Positions 12,101-23,360 are shown, numbered from the stretch's first letter. The stretch is DNA of 64,000 nt from Cephalotus follicularis (GCA_001972305.1 BDDD01000554.1:255809-319808), one strand, 5' to 3'. A program made the numbers and translations. Notes: generated by a model not told the origin, from the sequence alone.

Positions 12101-12786
12101 TCCGTAAATTCTTCTATTCTGTTTCGTAGAGTGTTTCATTTTGTAAGATGTTTTGTATCGTATTGCGTTTGTTTCAGATACTGTATCGAGCATGATATTG
12201 TTTTGTTTTGGATACTGTTTCATTTTGGTAAACTGTTTTATTTCGGATACAGTTTTGTTTCGTTCTGTTATGACTCGTAACTATTCTGTTGTGTTTCGTA
12301 AACCGTTCTGTTTTGATTCGTATCTGTTTTGATTTGTATTTATGTTGTTTCGTAACTGATTTGTTTCATAAACTGTTCGTAAACTTTTTTATGATTCTAT
12401 ATCCGTACTGAGGTTTACTCACCCGCGTTTTTTTTTTGTTTCCATGCGGCAGGTTTACAGGGACAGCATGGGCAAGTGTGATGAGAGAGTTACCCTATGT
12501 CAGAGGATCATCTAGGAGTTTGATCTAGTTATGTTTCTAGTAGTGTTATGGTCATGTATAGGCCAGTTATCTAAACAGTATTGTGATTTTGTTCTATGAT
12601 AAAGTTTTCAGGTTATGTTTCAGATTCAGTTTATGTTCCATGATTATACATGCTTTCAGATTTTTAGAACCACCACGTATTGATGATGATTAAGATTAAG
12701 ATCTTTGATATGTTTTTAGTTCAATTTTGTGTGACACACTGATCCCTAATCGGGAGTGATCCCGGTTCTGAATCGTGGGTGTTACA
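9180..12786 (+). repeat. Element B 3' LTR
   Basis: This 3607-bp LTR is the copy of 4073-7556. It differs from it mainly by an 88-bp tandem duplication (11702-11789 and 11790-11877), by keeping about 75 bp near 10500 that the 5' copy lost, and by a small deletion near 10723. It ends GGGTGTTACA next to the right ATCAT duplication. Confidence 0.92.
11702..11877 (+). repeat. 88-bp tandem duplication in B 3' LTR
   Basis: Two head-to-tail units, 11702-11789 and 11790-11877, differ at only a few bases. The 5' LTR has one unit at about 6540-6627, so the duplication arose after insertion or during the last reverse transcription. Confidence 0.85.
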
Positions 12787-12791
12787 ATCAT
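12787..12791. repeat. Target-site duplication ATCAT, right copy, element B
   Basis: ATCAT follows B's last base and repeats 4068-4072; A's RT frame resumes here. Confidence 0.95.
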
Positions 12792-15386
12792 CCCACACAA
12801 AACTGGACTTCTTCTGAGTCAACTGTGTCAGTGGCGTAGCAAGCTTCAAAAATCCCTTGATCAACCTTCGGTAATAGCCAGCCAATCCCAAGAAACTACG
12901 AACCTCCGTAACGTTCCTCGGTTGGGGCCAATCCACAATACTCTCAATCTTCGAAGGATCTACAGACAATCCTTCACTCGATGCGATGTGACCTAGGAAC
13001 GTCACATGATCCAGCCAAAACTCGCACTTGCTGAATTTAGCGTATAGATATTCCCTCTGTAGTGTCTGCAATACAATCCTTAAATGCTGCATGTGTTCCT
13101 CAACGCTCTGTGAATAGATCAGGATGTCGTCCAGGAATATAACGATAAACTGGTCTAGGTAAGGTTGGAACACTCTGTTCGTCAGACACATAAAGGCTGC
13201 AGGAGCATTCGCCAAACCAAACGGCAATATTAGAAACTCGTAGTGCCCATATCTGGTTCGAAATGCGGTCATCTCCGCATCACCCTCTCTGATCCTCAAC
13301 TGATGATAACCTGTTCTTAGGTCAAGTTTGGAGAATACAGTTGAGCCTTGCAATTGGTCGAACAATTCCTCAATATGTGGCAGAGGATACTTGTTCTTCA
13401 CAGTTACCTGATTTAGCAGCCTGTAGTCGATGCATAGCCGCATCGATCCATCCTTCTTCTTTACAAACAGAACCGGTGCTCCCCACGGTGACACACTCGG
13501 TCTGATAAAGCCCTTGTCAAGATAATCCTGCAACTGAACTTTCAACTCCTTTAGTTCTGCAGGAGCCATTCGGTACGGTGCTCTGGATATAAGAGCAGTT
13601 CCAGGAAACAACTCAATACTGAACATCTTTCTCTGGTGGCAACGAAGTGAGTTCATCTGGAAACACATCAGGAAAATCACATACAACAGGCACTTGTTCA
13701 ATACTAGGCGTACCTTTCGTATAATCAATCACATACGCCAAATAGCCCTCACATCCTTGCCTGAGATATTTCTGTGCTCGAGTATATGCAATGATCGGAG
13801 CAGTAACATTATTCTCTCCGATAAATTTGCACTCGGTCCCATCTTGCAGATAAAATGTCATCATCTTGTTGTAGAAATCAACACAAGCATGATGAGCATA
13901 CAGCCAGTCCATCCCCAAGATTACATCAAAATCCCGGATAGGTAACACTATCAGGTCTCACAATCTTTCAGAATAGTATCAGATAGAAGACAAGTACTCG
14001 CAGGAGTATTCACCTCCAATACATAAGGTAGTCTAGAAGTAATACCATGCAGATTGCGAGCAAATTCAGATGCAATGAATGAATGCGTCACACCAAGGTC
14101 AATCAATACATGAGCTAATATGCCAGATATGTAAATAGTACCTCCCACAATAGTAGTAGATTCTGGCACATCATATTTAGATAAGGTATAGACCCTACCT
14201 TTCACAATCCCCTTCCGGTGTCTCTCTGCGGTTGAGCCGCCGCAACACTACCACTAGCACCAGCACTCCCCTATTGGCCGCGTGCTTGATCCCTCATCTT
14301 TGGGTAACTACTCATCAAGTGATCCTGTGATCCACATCTCAAGCATTTCCCCATATTCTTCCAACACTCGGTCTTATCATGGTTCTGACGACCGCAAAAA
14401 GCACATCCACCCGCACTCTGTTAAACTATTTCGGCCAGGTGTCCTTGATCGTGTGCATCGAGAACCCCCTTGACCTCGGTTATCAGACTTTGTTGACTTC
14501 GTAGGATTATTACTCCCCTGCCCCCGTGACTGTACACCCTCGATTGATTAGTTCGAGACCGTTCTGCTCTCCTTTCATTGGCATCAGCTTCAAGAATCAT
14601 CGCCCTCTCAGCAACTTCAACAAACGAGGTCAGCTGTAACAGCAATAGTTTGGATCTGATGTCAGGTCGAAGACCTTTCATGAACCTTCAGATCATCCGT
14701 GACTCACCCTCCACAAGATAAGGTGTATGCCTCGCTAGCTCCACAAATCTTGTATGGTACTGAGCTACCGTCATATCTCCTTGACGTAACTCCATCAAAT
14801 CTATTTCCCATCGATCACGGTCAATCTGTGGTACATAAGCCTCAAGGAACTCGGACTCAAATCTATCCCAAGTTCGGTCAAGTCCACGGGCTTCCCATTT
14901 TGCTTCAGTCCTTTCCCACCAGTAAGTCGCCTCGCCCCACAAGAGGTACACAGCAAAATTAAGTTTCTGATCATCTGTGCATTCCAAGACAGCAAATATT
15001 TTCTCCAGGTCTTTAATCCATCGTTCGGCTACAGAAGCATTTAGCTACCCATTGAAGGTAGGAGGATTATTTCTCATGAACCGCTCCAGATCTCGGCCGA
15101 ATCCACTACCATGACAAGCTTCAGGTGCTTGCTGATATGCCCGGTTAGTCTCGTACATTTGCCGAATCTGTTCCATGTTTGCTGCATTGGCTTGCATCTG
15201 CTGTTGAAAGATATCAGCCATGCGGTCAAAGTGACTCCTCTGATCATACACTGGGGGAACATTAACTCCTTCATTCATTGCCGGGTCATTTCCAGGTACC
15301 GGCGGTGCGTTGACACCTTCGTCGGCTCTACGCCTTCCCCTTCTTCCTCTTCGAACATCAATTCAGTTTCCTATATGGAATGACAT
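12787..15386 (-). pseudogene. Element A gag, protease and RT (5' half of gag-pol)
   Basis: Read from the ATG at 15386-15384, codon 8 is already TGA (15365-15363) where D has CGA, so translation would stop at once. Gag is recognisable by FQQQMQANAANMEQIRQMY (about 15200), the WWERTEAKW block (about 14900) and MELRQGDMTVAQY (about 14780). The protease region (about 14110) has LIDLGVTHSFIAS. RT (13600-12900) keeps [27 protein letters not shown] and the catalytic FLDDILIY. Other stops or shifts occur near 15045, 14690, 14420 and 13950. The frame ends at the B insertion, after the [10 protein letters not shown] segment; an apparent extension to 12721 reads into B's LTR. The rest of pol is at 2098-4072. 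Confidence 0.9.
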
Positions 15387-15461
15387 AATCATTAGGAAAC
15401 AATTTACTCAAATTCCGAGAAACTTATCCCAGCTTAGCATATATGGAATATGCTCTGATAC

Positions 15462-15473
15462 CATGGTGTCACA
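15462..15473 (-). other. Primer-binding site of element A
   Basis: On the minus strand this reads TGGTATCAGAGC, complementary to the initiator-Met tRNA 3' end. It lies three bases inside the 5' LTR end. Confidence 0.9.
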
Positions 15474-15812
15474 CCCCGTTATTCAATTCCCATTAAAGAC
15501 AAGCATATACGGTGATATCAGAAATAAGCATAATATTCCAGCATCTCATTCAATAATTCATAACTAAAATTTGAGGAAGCAGTTATTAAGCCGGAATATA
15601 CATACCAGCCGTCCGCACGCATCCCATACTACGTGCAGGAACAAGTCAAAAAAATTATCCTTAACATAAGGAAAATACAACATAAACACGGGATGTGATC
15701 CGTTCATTACAATACATCATAAGGGAAATAACAACCTTAAATCAAAAGTAGAAGCTCTCCCAACTTCAGCAGTGATCACCGATCATCCTTGCTTAATCTA
15801 AAATTGTAGGGG

Positions 15813-15837
15813 TTAGCCGTTGTCCTCACTTGGCTAA
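15813..15837 (-). other. Conserved TTAGCC/GGCTAA hairpin, element A LTR
   Basis: A perfect 6-bp stem closes a 13-nt loop, AAGTGAGGACAAC on the minus strand. The same stem and loop length are found in D, E, F and the relic at 23361, always a few hundred bases before the LTR end. Confidence 0.7.
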
Positions 15838-16796
15838 GTAGGAAGATAATGCATGCTAAGGAATATATGAATGCAACATGAATGACAGTTTATATCAAAA
15901 TAACATTTAAATGAGCCAATATATATAAGTAATCATGCCATGTGGCCATAAACAATACATATGCAAGAATACCGCACAAGGGTACAAACAATTCATCCTC
16001 AATTGGGTGTCACATGTCGCTAACTCCTAGAACCAACTGTGCACCACCTAACTATCCCTTACGCTCCAAAGGTGATAGAACAGGTGACATTTACTACCGG
16101 CATTGGCGGGTAGTTTAACAATTAAGATCTGCAATGCAGACACATTTCGGTGATACTGTGGCCAACTCCTGGCACCCAGGATCACTTCCATATTCAGTGA
16201 CATCCTCCATCACTCGGCTACGACAATAAGCATAGACAATCAATTCAAGCATTTCAATACATAATATTACATATATCAATAATATGCAATATAAAAGATG
16301 TTTTCTTTAGAAACATATAACAATTCATTTATCGTACATCTCATATGAGGAAAATGACTTCAATTCAATAGTGGTTTCCAATTTGGGAAACAAAACAGTA
16401 GGTACCTCTCATATAGGAGGAAAAATCAGTAGTTCAATACTCAATCATTTGAAAATGATAGTTGATATCATAATTTGGGTACCTAGCCCATAGTTGGTTT
16501 CAATTGTTGAATTACAAGTGGTAGTGGTGTTAAATGACACCAAAACAGTATATACTATTATGACAGTAGCATATTCAGTAACAATAACCAAGCAGTAGCA
16601 ATTCTAGGATTCACAAGAATAGACTTTCAAAGTCATTCATATGCAACTCTCACAAGGAGTGCGTACGTTGTTTAGTTTTGGAATGTAATTGTATATGAAA
16701 CCAGAATTAACTGTTCTAATCATCCAAATGGAGGCAAAGTTGATTACATTCAAATTTGAGGTCCAAACAGACCTATATTAGCAATTTTTCCCAGGA

Positions 16797-16910
16797 CAGT
16801 CGGCTGCCTTCAAGAGTAGCCGGCTGCTTTGGTTGAGTAGTCAACTGCTTTGCCTTAGCAGTCGACTGGATAGGGTTGAGCAGTCGACTGTAATGAAGAA
16901 CAGTCGACTG
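16797..16910. repeat. Phased CAGTCGACTG array, distal, element A 5' LTR
   Basis: Six sites start at 16797, 16817, 16838, 16859, 16881 and 16901, a spacing of 20-22 bp. The last three are perfect CAGTCGACTG; the others differ by one or two bases. The spacers are unrelated in sequence. Confidence 0.88.
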
Positions 16911-17944
16911 CTTCTGCCCAGAAAATGTAGGCAGTAGCAGTTTGCAATTTTCAATCTCTAATACAAATCCAATCAAACATGCAACAATGCAGAAAAATAA
17001 ACATACATGATATGCATGCTCATATCTTCCAAAACATATCGTTACACCTACCTTAAAATGCTATCCCGAAATAGATGGAGCTTGATTTCTCTCTTTGAGT
17101 TCCAACTTTGAGTTCAACTTTCCAACTCCAGTAAATTCAGTGTATACATTTTCATGTTTAAGGACATGTATTAGTATGAGAAGTTCAACTAATTAACTGG
17201 TTACAATACCAATTCCAACAGTAGCTTAACCATCAAGTTTATCAATTCCATCTTGACAACTTCCTTTAAACTCTATGTCAACTATTATTCAATTTCGGAT
17301 CCTTTGATCTTAATGCGTTGACAGAAGGTAAATATGTGTACTTAGGGGAATCAGTAAGTTATAACTACTAACTAACAACAACAATAATCCAAATTAGAGG
17401 TTACCATCTCCATTTATACTTGAACCATTATCACATTCTATTTCAATTCTAAATTATCCACTTTGTTCATGTTAATAGAAGGTATATCTGACTAACATCC
17501 TCCTAGTTATAATATTATAACAGGTTTGGATGGTGACTTACCAGGAATTCAAGCTTTGAGGTCTCTTGTTCACTCTCTCTTGGAGTCTCCAACTTGAAGC
17601 ATGCAACTCCAAAATTCTCCAGCAAGTTCCTCAATCCTCAGTGTTTGTAACTTTCTAACTCCACTCTAACCACTGATATAGGGTTAGGAAATCCTAGAAT
17701 TAGTCAGACTACCATTACTCCAACATTTTCTCCATTCTCTCTCTCACATGCCTTACTTCCTTCATTGTCATTTCTCATTTGTTTTGCAGGTTGCAGGTCT
17801 GCAACTTGCAGAGCAAATAGAGGGCATGCAAGCACTCTAATCTGCATGCTCTGGCAGCTCCTATCACGCATGACACCTGCCCTCCATGCATTCCCTTTTG
17901 TTTTAGTCGCACAGGCATGCACAGACACCTGTTCTGTACCGATC

Positions 17945-18003
17945 CAGTCGACTACCATACCATGCATTTAGACAGTCGGCTGCCCCCCTATGGCAGTCAG
18001 CTA
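17945..18003. repeat. Proximal CAGTCGACTG cluster, element A 5' LTR
   Basis: Sites CAGTCGACTA (17945), CAGTCGGCTG (17972) and CAGTCAGCTA (17994) lie 175-235 bp from the LTR start. They correspond to 1797-1877 in the other LTR. Confidence 0.75.
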
Positions 18004-18177
18004 TCAATGGTTGTTTTAGGGTTTCTTAAGTTTGATACTTTACCCAAAATTGCGTCTCCATTCATTCCAAGCATTTAACAATCATAAAATTATTATAATT
18101 GGACATTAAATTCAAATGAGTGCACATTTTATTAATCATTATTACAATGTACACGAATTGAATTTGCGATTAATACA

Positions 18178-18850
18178 GGCCAGGAGATGGATGGGTAACT
18201 CACTGTACCGTGACCTACTCGTGCTTCCAGGAGTTGGGGGCTGATGTCAGGATGCACGACGTTGGGGCCAGGAGTTCGCGACGCTCTTCATACCCATTGT
18301 GAATTGATTGGTCCTTTGGACATGATTGTGAACCATGAGATTGCAACCTTTTGGCATATATATATGCATCGAGATATAGTATGTATTCCATCATGATGCA
18401 TTCATTTCATGACATTCATTATCATTGGGCCCACATTACATTTATACTTAGCCGAGTGAGGACAAAGGTTAACCCCCTACTATTTCAGATTGATGCAGCG
18501 GATGTTGTTATTTCGCACACTTGGAGATTTCAAGAGAAGACTGAGTTGTTCTTCTTTTATGTATTGTATTTATGGATAATGGATTATTGTAATCAGTGGA
18601 TAATGTATTTTGTATTGAATATTGATCACGCTCCGTTGATGGCAATTGACAATGTTGGTTCATTATATTGTTAATTTGGGTAACATGTAGTATGGGATAC
18701 ATGTTATGTTGCTTATTTGGCTTATACTAGAATGCTTCTGCAAGATACTAATGGTATTAAAGTTTTAAATTTTATCATAATTGCATAAGCTGAATATTTA
18801 TGTTGATTGCCACAACCTATATGTGTTGTTATTGGGAACGGGGTGTGACA
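18178..18850 (+). repeat. Element F 5' LTR remnant (E-related)
   Basis: It ends GGGAACGGGGTGTGACA and is followed by a primer site. Segments such as ACGACGTTGGGGCCAGGAG and AGAAGACTGAGTTGTTC match E's LTR (52426, 52758), and it has the conserved hairpin at 18448-18472. The start is cut off where element A begins, so A probably inserted into this LTR; the remaining part would lie beyond X, to the left of the window. Confidence 0.8.
18448..18472 (+). other. Conserved TTAGCC/GGTTAA hairpin, element F LTR
   Basis: Stem TTAGCC/GGTTAA with 13-nt loop GAGTGAGGACAAA. Relative to the other copies the one change, C to T in the 3' arm, keeps pairing as G-U in RNA. Confidence 0.65.
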
Positions 18851-18854
18851 GCAA

Positions 18855-18866
18855 TGGTATCAGAGC
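18855..18866 (+). other. Primer-binding site of element F
   Basis: TGGTATCAGAGC lies four bases after the LTR end; it fits initiator-Met tRNA. Confidence 0.88.
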
Positions 18867-18965
18867 TTATATTTAATTATAGGCTATCGCTGGGATACTA
18901 TCCTTGACAACTAAAGAATTTTTTCCTTAAGATGTTTGTTAACATCTTTCCTTAAATGAAACAAA

Positions 18966-19312
18966 ATGGACGGATGGAGAAGACGCGGAAGGCCTTGGGC
19001 CGCTAATGAAAATGTTCCAGAGGGAGTAAATGATAGAACGGACCCTATGAGCAGTATAGCGGATTACTTCCAGCAGCAAATGGGTATGAATGCTGCAAAC
19101 ATGGAATACATGCATCGATTGTACGCTCAAGCTCACCCACAGCACATGGCTCCTAGCCATGGTGCACGTGATGATGGAAATCAGTTTGGAAGGAATCTTG
19201 ACAAATTCCTGAAGCATAATCCTTCTAGTTTCAATGGGGGAACTTGATGTGACTATTGCTATAAGATACCTACAAGATATGGAGAAGATCTTTACTGTTA
19301 CGGATTGCATGG
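18966..19312 (+). pseudogene. Element F gag, N-terminal fragment
   Basis: The ATG at 18966 starts a gag like that of E: DYFQQQMGMNAANMEY, then GNQFGRNLDKFLKHNPSSF. An extra base near 19241 shifts the frame; in the shifted frame the LQDMEKIFTVTDCME block continues to about 19312. Homology then stops abruptly at a GACGTCGATGCC motif, and the rest of gag and all of pol are absent. F is therefore a stump of LTR plus about 115 codons. Confidence 0.82.
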
Positions 19313-19860
19313 AATACCAGATGACGTCGATGCCTAAAGGGTGGTGTTGACGCTAATAGCCCTGTTTCAGTGAAACTTCCCAGTTTTGCGTGGATTTTGA
19401 TTCTGTTTCTGATCAGGCTAGTGTTTAAGCCTCTGAAATAGTTCCTAAGGCTGCCAAACAGTCTAGTCTTTCCATGAAGGCTGACCTCAAGAAGGCTTAC
19501 TTTTTTGTTCATGATATGCTTATATTTTTGGGTTAAATTGTGATACAATAAATGTGAGGTTGCGCTACCGTTCCTGTAAAGCACTGACAATTTAGAGTAA
19601 ACTGTCGACCCTTAATCACTAAGCGCCGACTGTTTGAATAAACCATCGACGCTTAAGCGTTAAGCGCTGACAGTTTGAGATGACCTTCAACGCTTAAGTG
19701 TGTACTTTGACGCTTAACAGTTAGCGATGACCCTTTTGAGAAAACTCTCGACGCTTGTGTCTAATGTGTGGACGCTTGAACAAAGCGTCGATGCTTAGTT
19801 GCTAACCGCTGGCGCTTATCATAAAGCGTTGTCGATTACAACGTTAGAATGCGTGCATGT
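19313..19860. repeat. Unassigned LTR-like segment with a phased GTCGAC array
   Basis: The segment begins at the break in F's gag with GACGTCGATGCC, an E-type motif, and ends in a 230-bp array of GTCGAC-like sites. The middle (19350-19590) has no recognised content. Motif type (GCGTCGACGCTTAAGCG) is closest to the arrays in D's LTR, so this is probably part of an LTR from another related gypsy family, but neither LTR end is visible. Confidence 0.5.
19604..19836. repeat. Twelve-site phased GTCGAC-like array
   Basis: Six-base cores start at 19604, 19625, 19645, 19666, 19686, 19706, 19726, 19747, 19768, 19787, 19808 and 19828. Steps are 21, 20, 21, 20, 20, 20, 21, 21, 19, 21 and 20. Cores include GTCGAC, GCCGAC, ATCGAC, GCTGAC and GTCGAT, often followed by GCTTAAGCG. 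This is the most regular array in the window. Confidence 0.85.
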
Positions 19861-20719
19861 GTTGTAATCTGTGCATAGGAGTTTTAGAAATGCATTTTAG
19901 CATTTTTAAGGTTGAAAAGGAGTTTTTCATTTCCTTATTTACCCAATTTAATTTTCTATATTTATAAAAAATTTGTTTTTTTCTAGAAGCATATCCATCA
20001 ACATTAATATTATATAATTCAATGAGATTGAATTACTAATATTAGATAATTAAATGAGATTGAATAATTATTGGATAATTCAATGAGATTGAATTATATT
20101 TATGCATGATTGTTGGGTTATGGACTTCACATAGTCTTATTTTATTCAAGTGTTGAATGTATGTTTTATATTCATTATTTTCGGGTTGTAATAATTTTGA
20201 GACTTGCATGTCTCTCTTCTCTCTCTTGATTTGTATCTTTACGCTTCTTAACATCCTTGTAACTCCCCTTGATTTAATTCAAGGTTTCTGTAGTTTATAG
20301 TTGGTTTACGTAATTGAAGGGCGATAGTTGCAGCGGAAGCAAGATTGAGAAGAGGAAAGATATTACAAGACCCACGTATGTATGGGAGGAAATGTATGAT
20401 TGTAATAACATACCTTGGAATGAGACCAGCAGCTTGTTTGAGAGTCAAACAAGTTGCAGTAGTAAAGTCCATAACCTGCCATTAGTTTTTAGAATGTATG
20501 TGATGCATGTCTAATTTATGAGGTTCCAACAGCCTCCCCATATTTTCCCATATGCTTGTAATTTGATTAATAACGGGTCAGCTAATAATAATAATAGTTA
20601 TATTATTATTCCTCATATATACCATGATATAAAGTTAAAGCAAAATGGGCACAAGATAGTGTTCGGTCGTTGCCTTCTGCCATTGCAACTGATAAAGATG
20701 CTCTTTGAAATTGTGAGTG
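19861..20719. other. AT-rich intergenic stretch, possible copia LTR
   Basis: No gene is recognised. The stretch has direct repeats of TTGAATTA and TCAATGAGATTGAAT between 20000 and 20100. A possible copia LTR start, TGTTGGGTTATGG, lies at 20111, but no matching LTR end or primer site was found, so the 5' LTR of G is not assigned. Confidence 0.35.
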
Positions 20720-21020
20720 TTTTGGCCCCCGCCAAGGCTTACCTTTTATGGGAACATCTGTATAAGTTGAACATGAGATTGTACATGCAGATGAATTATG
20801 GATGTGAATGTTTTTGACCCCGTCAAGATTCACATTCATTGATTCATTGTATGTTTAATGCCAGGTTAAACTTGACTAGAATGCACATGGCGTTTTGGCC
20901 CCCGTCAAGGTCATATGTAGACTAGAGGCAAAAGCAATGATCGGGAGTCATGCTATTGTATGGTTGGCAAGAGTTTTGCCTAACTGGAAGATTTAGTGTA
21001 ATGTTTTGGCCCCCATCAAG
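20720..21020 (+). repeat. Four spaced copies of TTTTGGCCCCCGTCAAGG
   Basis: Near-identical motifs start at 20720, 20812, 20893 and 21003, 80-110 bp apart, in the leader just upstream of the copia gag. The 20812 copy is TTTTGACCCCGTCAAG. Sequence between the motifs is partly similar (CAAGGTTATACT, CAAGGTCATATG). Confidence 0.7.
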
Positions 21021-21255
21021 GTTATACTAAATATGTTGTAGGACACCGATCCCCACTTAGAAATGAGATCCATGAGACTTGGATTGTTGTTTCTCGTCTC
21101 CCATATACATGAGGGTTATGGGATTCGTGTAAAACAATGGTAGCCTGAGAGGCAAATACACCTAGAAGATTAAAGACAAAATCTTTAAGGTTATAGACAT
21201 TGAAATTGAATTTCTCTGATTATTGTTGTTTTGTTTTATATCTACAGGCACCGCA

Positions 21256-21908
21256 ATGAAAAACCCACTCGCTGTTATTCTTGAGAAGAATCAGCTCACA
21301 GGTCCAAACTATGTGGACTTGCTGTGGAATGTCATAATAGTTTTGAATTCCGAGGACATAGATTATGTCCTAGAAGCCCCCATGCCAACACTGCCTACTG
21401 CAGATGCCTAACCCGAGGACCATGCCATTTACAAGAAATGTGTGGCAGATGACAAGAAATTCAGATGTTATTTGATGGCCTCAATGAGCAATACCCTCCA
21501 AGTCCAGCAAGAGACGATGCGAGACTCTAGGGCTATTCTGCTACACCTTCGAGAGTTATACGTAGAGAACGGTAGGAATGCTCGGTTCTAACTCACTGTT
21601 GAGCTGTATAGAACTAAAATGGCTGAAGGATCTTCTATTAATGATCATGTGCTAAAGATGATCAATGCAATTGAACGTCTTGAAGCTCTAGGCATCGTTC
21701 ACGATGCTGAATTGAGCACTGATATTATCCTTCATTCACACCCGCCTTCCTTCTCTGGTTTTATCACCAACTTTAACATGAATAGGATTTCAGCTACTTT
21801 GGCTGATCTTCTAAACATCATGAGGGAAGTGGAAGTGAACATGTATAGGGGCAAGGCGCCTGTGATGATGATAGGGCAGTCCCGTAGGACCAAGAGGAAT
21901 GGCAAGTC
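21256..21908 (+). pseudogene. Element G: Ty1/copia gag, N-terminal part
   Basis: Starting at the ATG at 21256, the frame reads LEKNQLTGPNYVDLLWN and HVLKMINAIERLEALG, blocks of the copia-type gag polypeptide (UBN2-like). The frame is kept throughout but has two stops, TAA at 21409 and TAA at 21590, both explained by CAA to TAA changes. It breaks at 21908 where solo LTR I inserted and resumes at 25533. G encodes the structural gag domain before the zinc knuckle here. The upstream repeats at 20720-21020 belong to its leader. Confidence 0.88.
21904..21908. repeat. Target-site duplication AAGTC, left copy, solo LTR I
   Basis: AAGTC precedes TGTAATGACC and is repeated at 25533-25537. Confidence 0.88.
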
Positions 21909-23072
21909 TGTAATGACCACATTAATTTTTTGGGTAAATTGATGTTTGGGGCTTGAGGAAATTTTTTTTTCTTTTTCTCCTTGGTTGTGGTTAGCTTGGG
22001 CTTCTTTTCTTGGAGAAGTGTTAGTTTGGCTTTGGGCTTGGTTGAGGCCCAATGTGATATGAGATAAGAGATATTTGGTTGGTGTTGGGAAGTATGCAAA
22101 GCTTACTTAGGAAGCTTGGCAGTTGGATTTCGGTAGACATCACATCCATCATCTCACGCCTGAAGAAGCATTTGAGAGAGTGAGCTTCCATCTTTCTTCT
22201 TTCTTCTTCATCTTTCTTCTGAAGCTTCGATCGCTATTTGAGGTTGGGACTTTCCTTACCCGTCTACGCGTCTAGCAGGTAAGAGTCCTCCTCGATACGT
22301 TGTGGTTCATTGCCTTGTTGGTGTTTAGACGATCTATGAGGCCGAGGAAGAGCTTCGCCTCGATTTTTATGGATGTATGTGGTTCATGATAACTTCAGAG
22401 ATGTTTGTTCATGGTGGCCAAGCGTTGTTGTGTGTTGGTCATGAAGAGGAGGATCTAGGCAAGGAGTCCGCACAACAAGGAAGCTAGCTGAGGAAGCTAC
22501 TGATACTAGTGAGTGGGATGTTATTCTTTCTATCAATTGATAACTGAGAGTTTACTGTTCATATACCCTTCCATGATATTATCTTGACTAGGATTTCTTC
22601 TTCTGTCATCTGTTGATATTGCATGTGAATGCAGTTGTCTCGATGCCTGGGTTGAACTTGTTCTTTCCCCTTCTGTTTAAGTATTCATGATTTATTTTGA
22701 TATCATGTGTTATTGTCATCGGGTACTGGTTACTGGTTACTTGGTTCTGTATGAGACTTATTGTGGTTGATGGAGGAGTGGGCGTTCGATCCCTATTCCA
22801 TTCAGCAGTGCCATTGTCTATGATGTACTATTGAGTGTGACTGTGCCTGGGTTACATACCCGGATCTGCTCATTTCATTGGTCTATCATCGAATTATGTG
22901 TGAGGGCAGCCGAGGATCCGCTATCCTCTCTAGTCAGGCCATAATGGAGTCCTTAGGCATGAGATAGTCTAAGTGGTGATACACTTACCTCTGAGCCGAT
23001 GTTCTCCTCTGTCATCTCATCAAAGGTAGAGCCAAGCGGTGATTCGCGGGCCCCTTGGACGATACTAACTCT

Positions 23073-23260
23073 ATGTGATTGCCGACAAGGTAGCTCCTCG
23101 ATCGATGTTCATATGGTGCAGTGCTGAGCTCGTGATTGCCGACGGGAGTAGGCTTGCGTAGCCCCTCAATCGATGTTCATGTAGTAAGGTGCGCCAACGT
23201 GTAATTGCCAAAGGAGGAGTGCTTGTGTAGCCCTTCTGTCGATATTCATGAGGTACTTTG
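23073..23260. repeat. Three ~62-bp tandem repeats in solo LTR I
   Basis: Three consecutive units each contain GATTGCCGACGGG-like, GTAGCCCCTC-like and ATCGATGTTCATG-like blocks. The third unit is the most diverged. No coding role is apparent. Confidence 0.7.
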
Positions 23261-23360
23261 GAAGTGGGTATCTATATGCGTATATGAGGGATGTGTACAG
23301 TCCTGTAGCCCATGACTGCGTTGATGGATCATCAATGGAGTTGTTATTCGTGCTTGCCGA

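Larger units (their letters stand above)
4073..12786 (+). mobile_element. Element B: non-autonomous LTR retrotransposon (LARD-type)
   Basis: B is 8714 bp long, bounded by TGTAATATCC and GGGTGTTACA and flanked by perfect ATCAT duplications. It has two LTRs of about 3.5 kb, a primer site, a 1.6-kb internal region without detectable gag or pol, and a polypurine tract. That is the layout of large retrotransposon derivatives (LARDs), which move using proteins of a related autonomous element. Its leader, LTR modules and polypurine region match element H in this window, so an H-like element is the likely helper (inference). It inserted into element A after A had itself inserted. Confidence 0.92.
298..18177 (-). 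mobile_element. Element A: Tekay/Del-like Ty3/gypsy chromovirus, interrupted
   Basis: Element A reads on the minus strand: 5' LTR 15477-18177, primer site 15462-15473, gag-pol 15386-12787 continuing at 4072-2098, polypurine tract 2052-2068, then a partial 3' LTR 2051-298. The coding order gag, protease, RT, RNase H, integrase and a chromodomain-like tail is that of chromoviruses. Element B splits it inside the RT/RNase H connection, and X has cut its 3' LTR. It is a close relative of element D. The bases after its 5' LTR (GGCCA, 18178-18182) would be its target duplication; the partner copy lies outside the window. It appears to have inserted into an LTR of element F. Confidence 0.9.
15477..18177 (-). 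repeat. Element A 5' LTR
   Basis: This 2701-bp LTR begins (minus strand) TGTATTAATCGC at 18177 and ends GGGGTGTGACA at 15477. It has two GTCGAC-type clusters, 17945-18003 near its start and 16797-16910 further in, and the conserved TTAGCC/GGCTAA hairpin at 15813-15837, 336 bp from its end. Its start reads TGTATTAATCGC, where the 3' copy has TGTAATAACCGC, so both ends have drifted slightly. No protein-coding content was recognised. Confidence 0.9.

Noticed and set aside
12721..12786. Extension of A's RT frame into B
   Set aside because: The last ~22 codons translate B's LTR end and are an artefact of the insertion.
19604..19836. CRISPR-like appearance of regularly spaced repeats
   Set aside because: Repeats are 6-14 bp and degenerate, with ~10-bp spacers, in a plant retrotransposon context with no cas genes.
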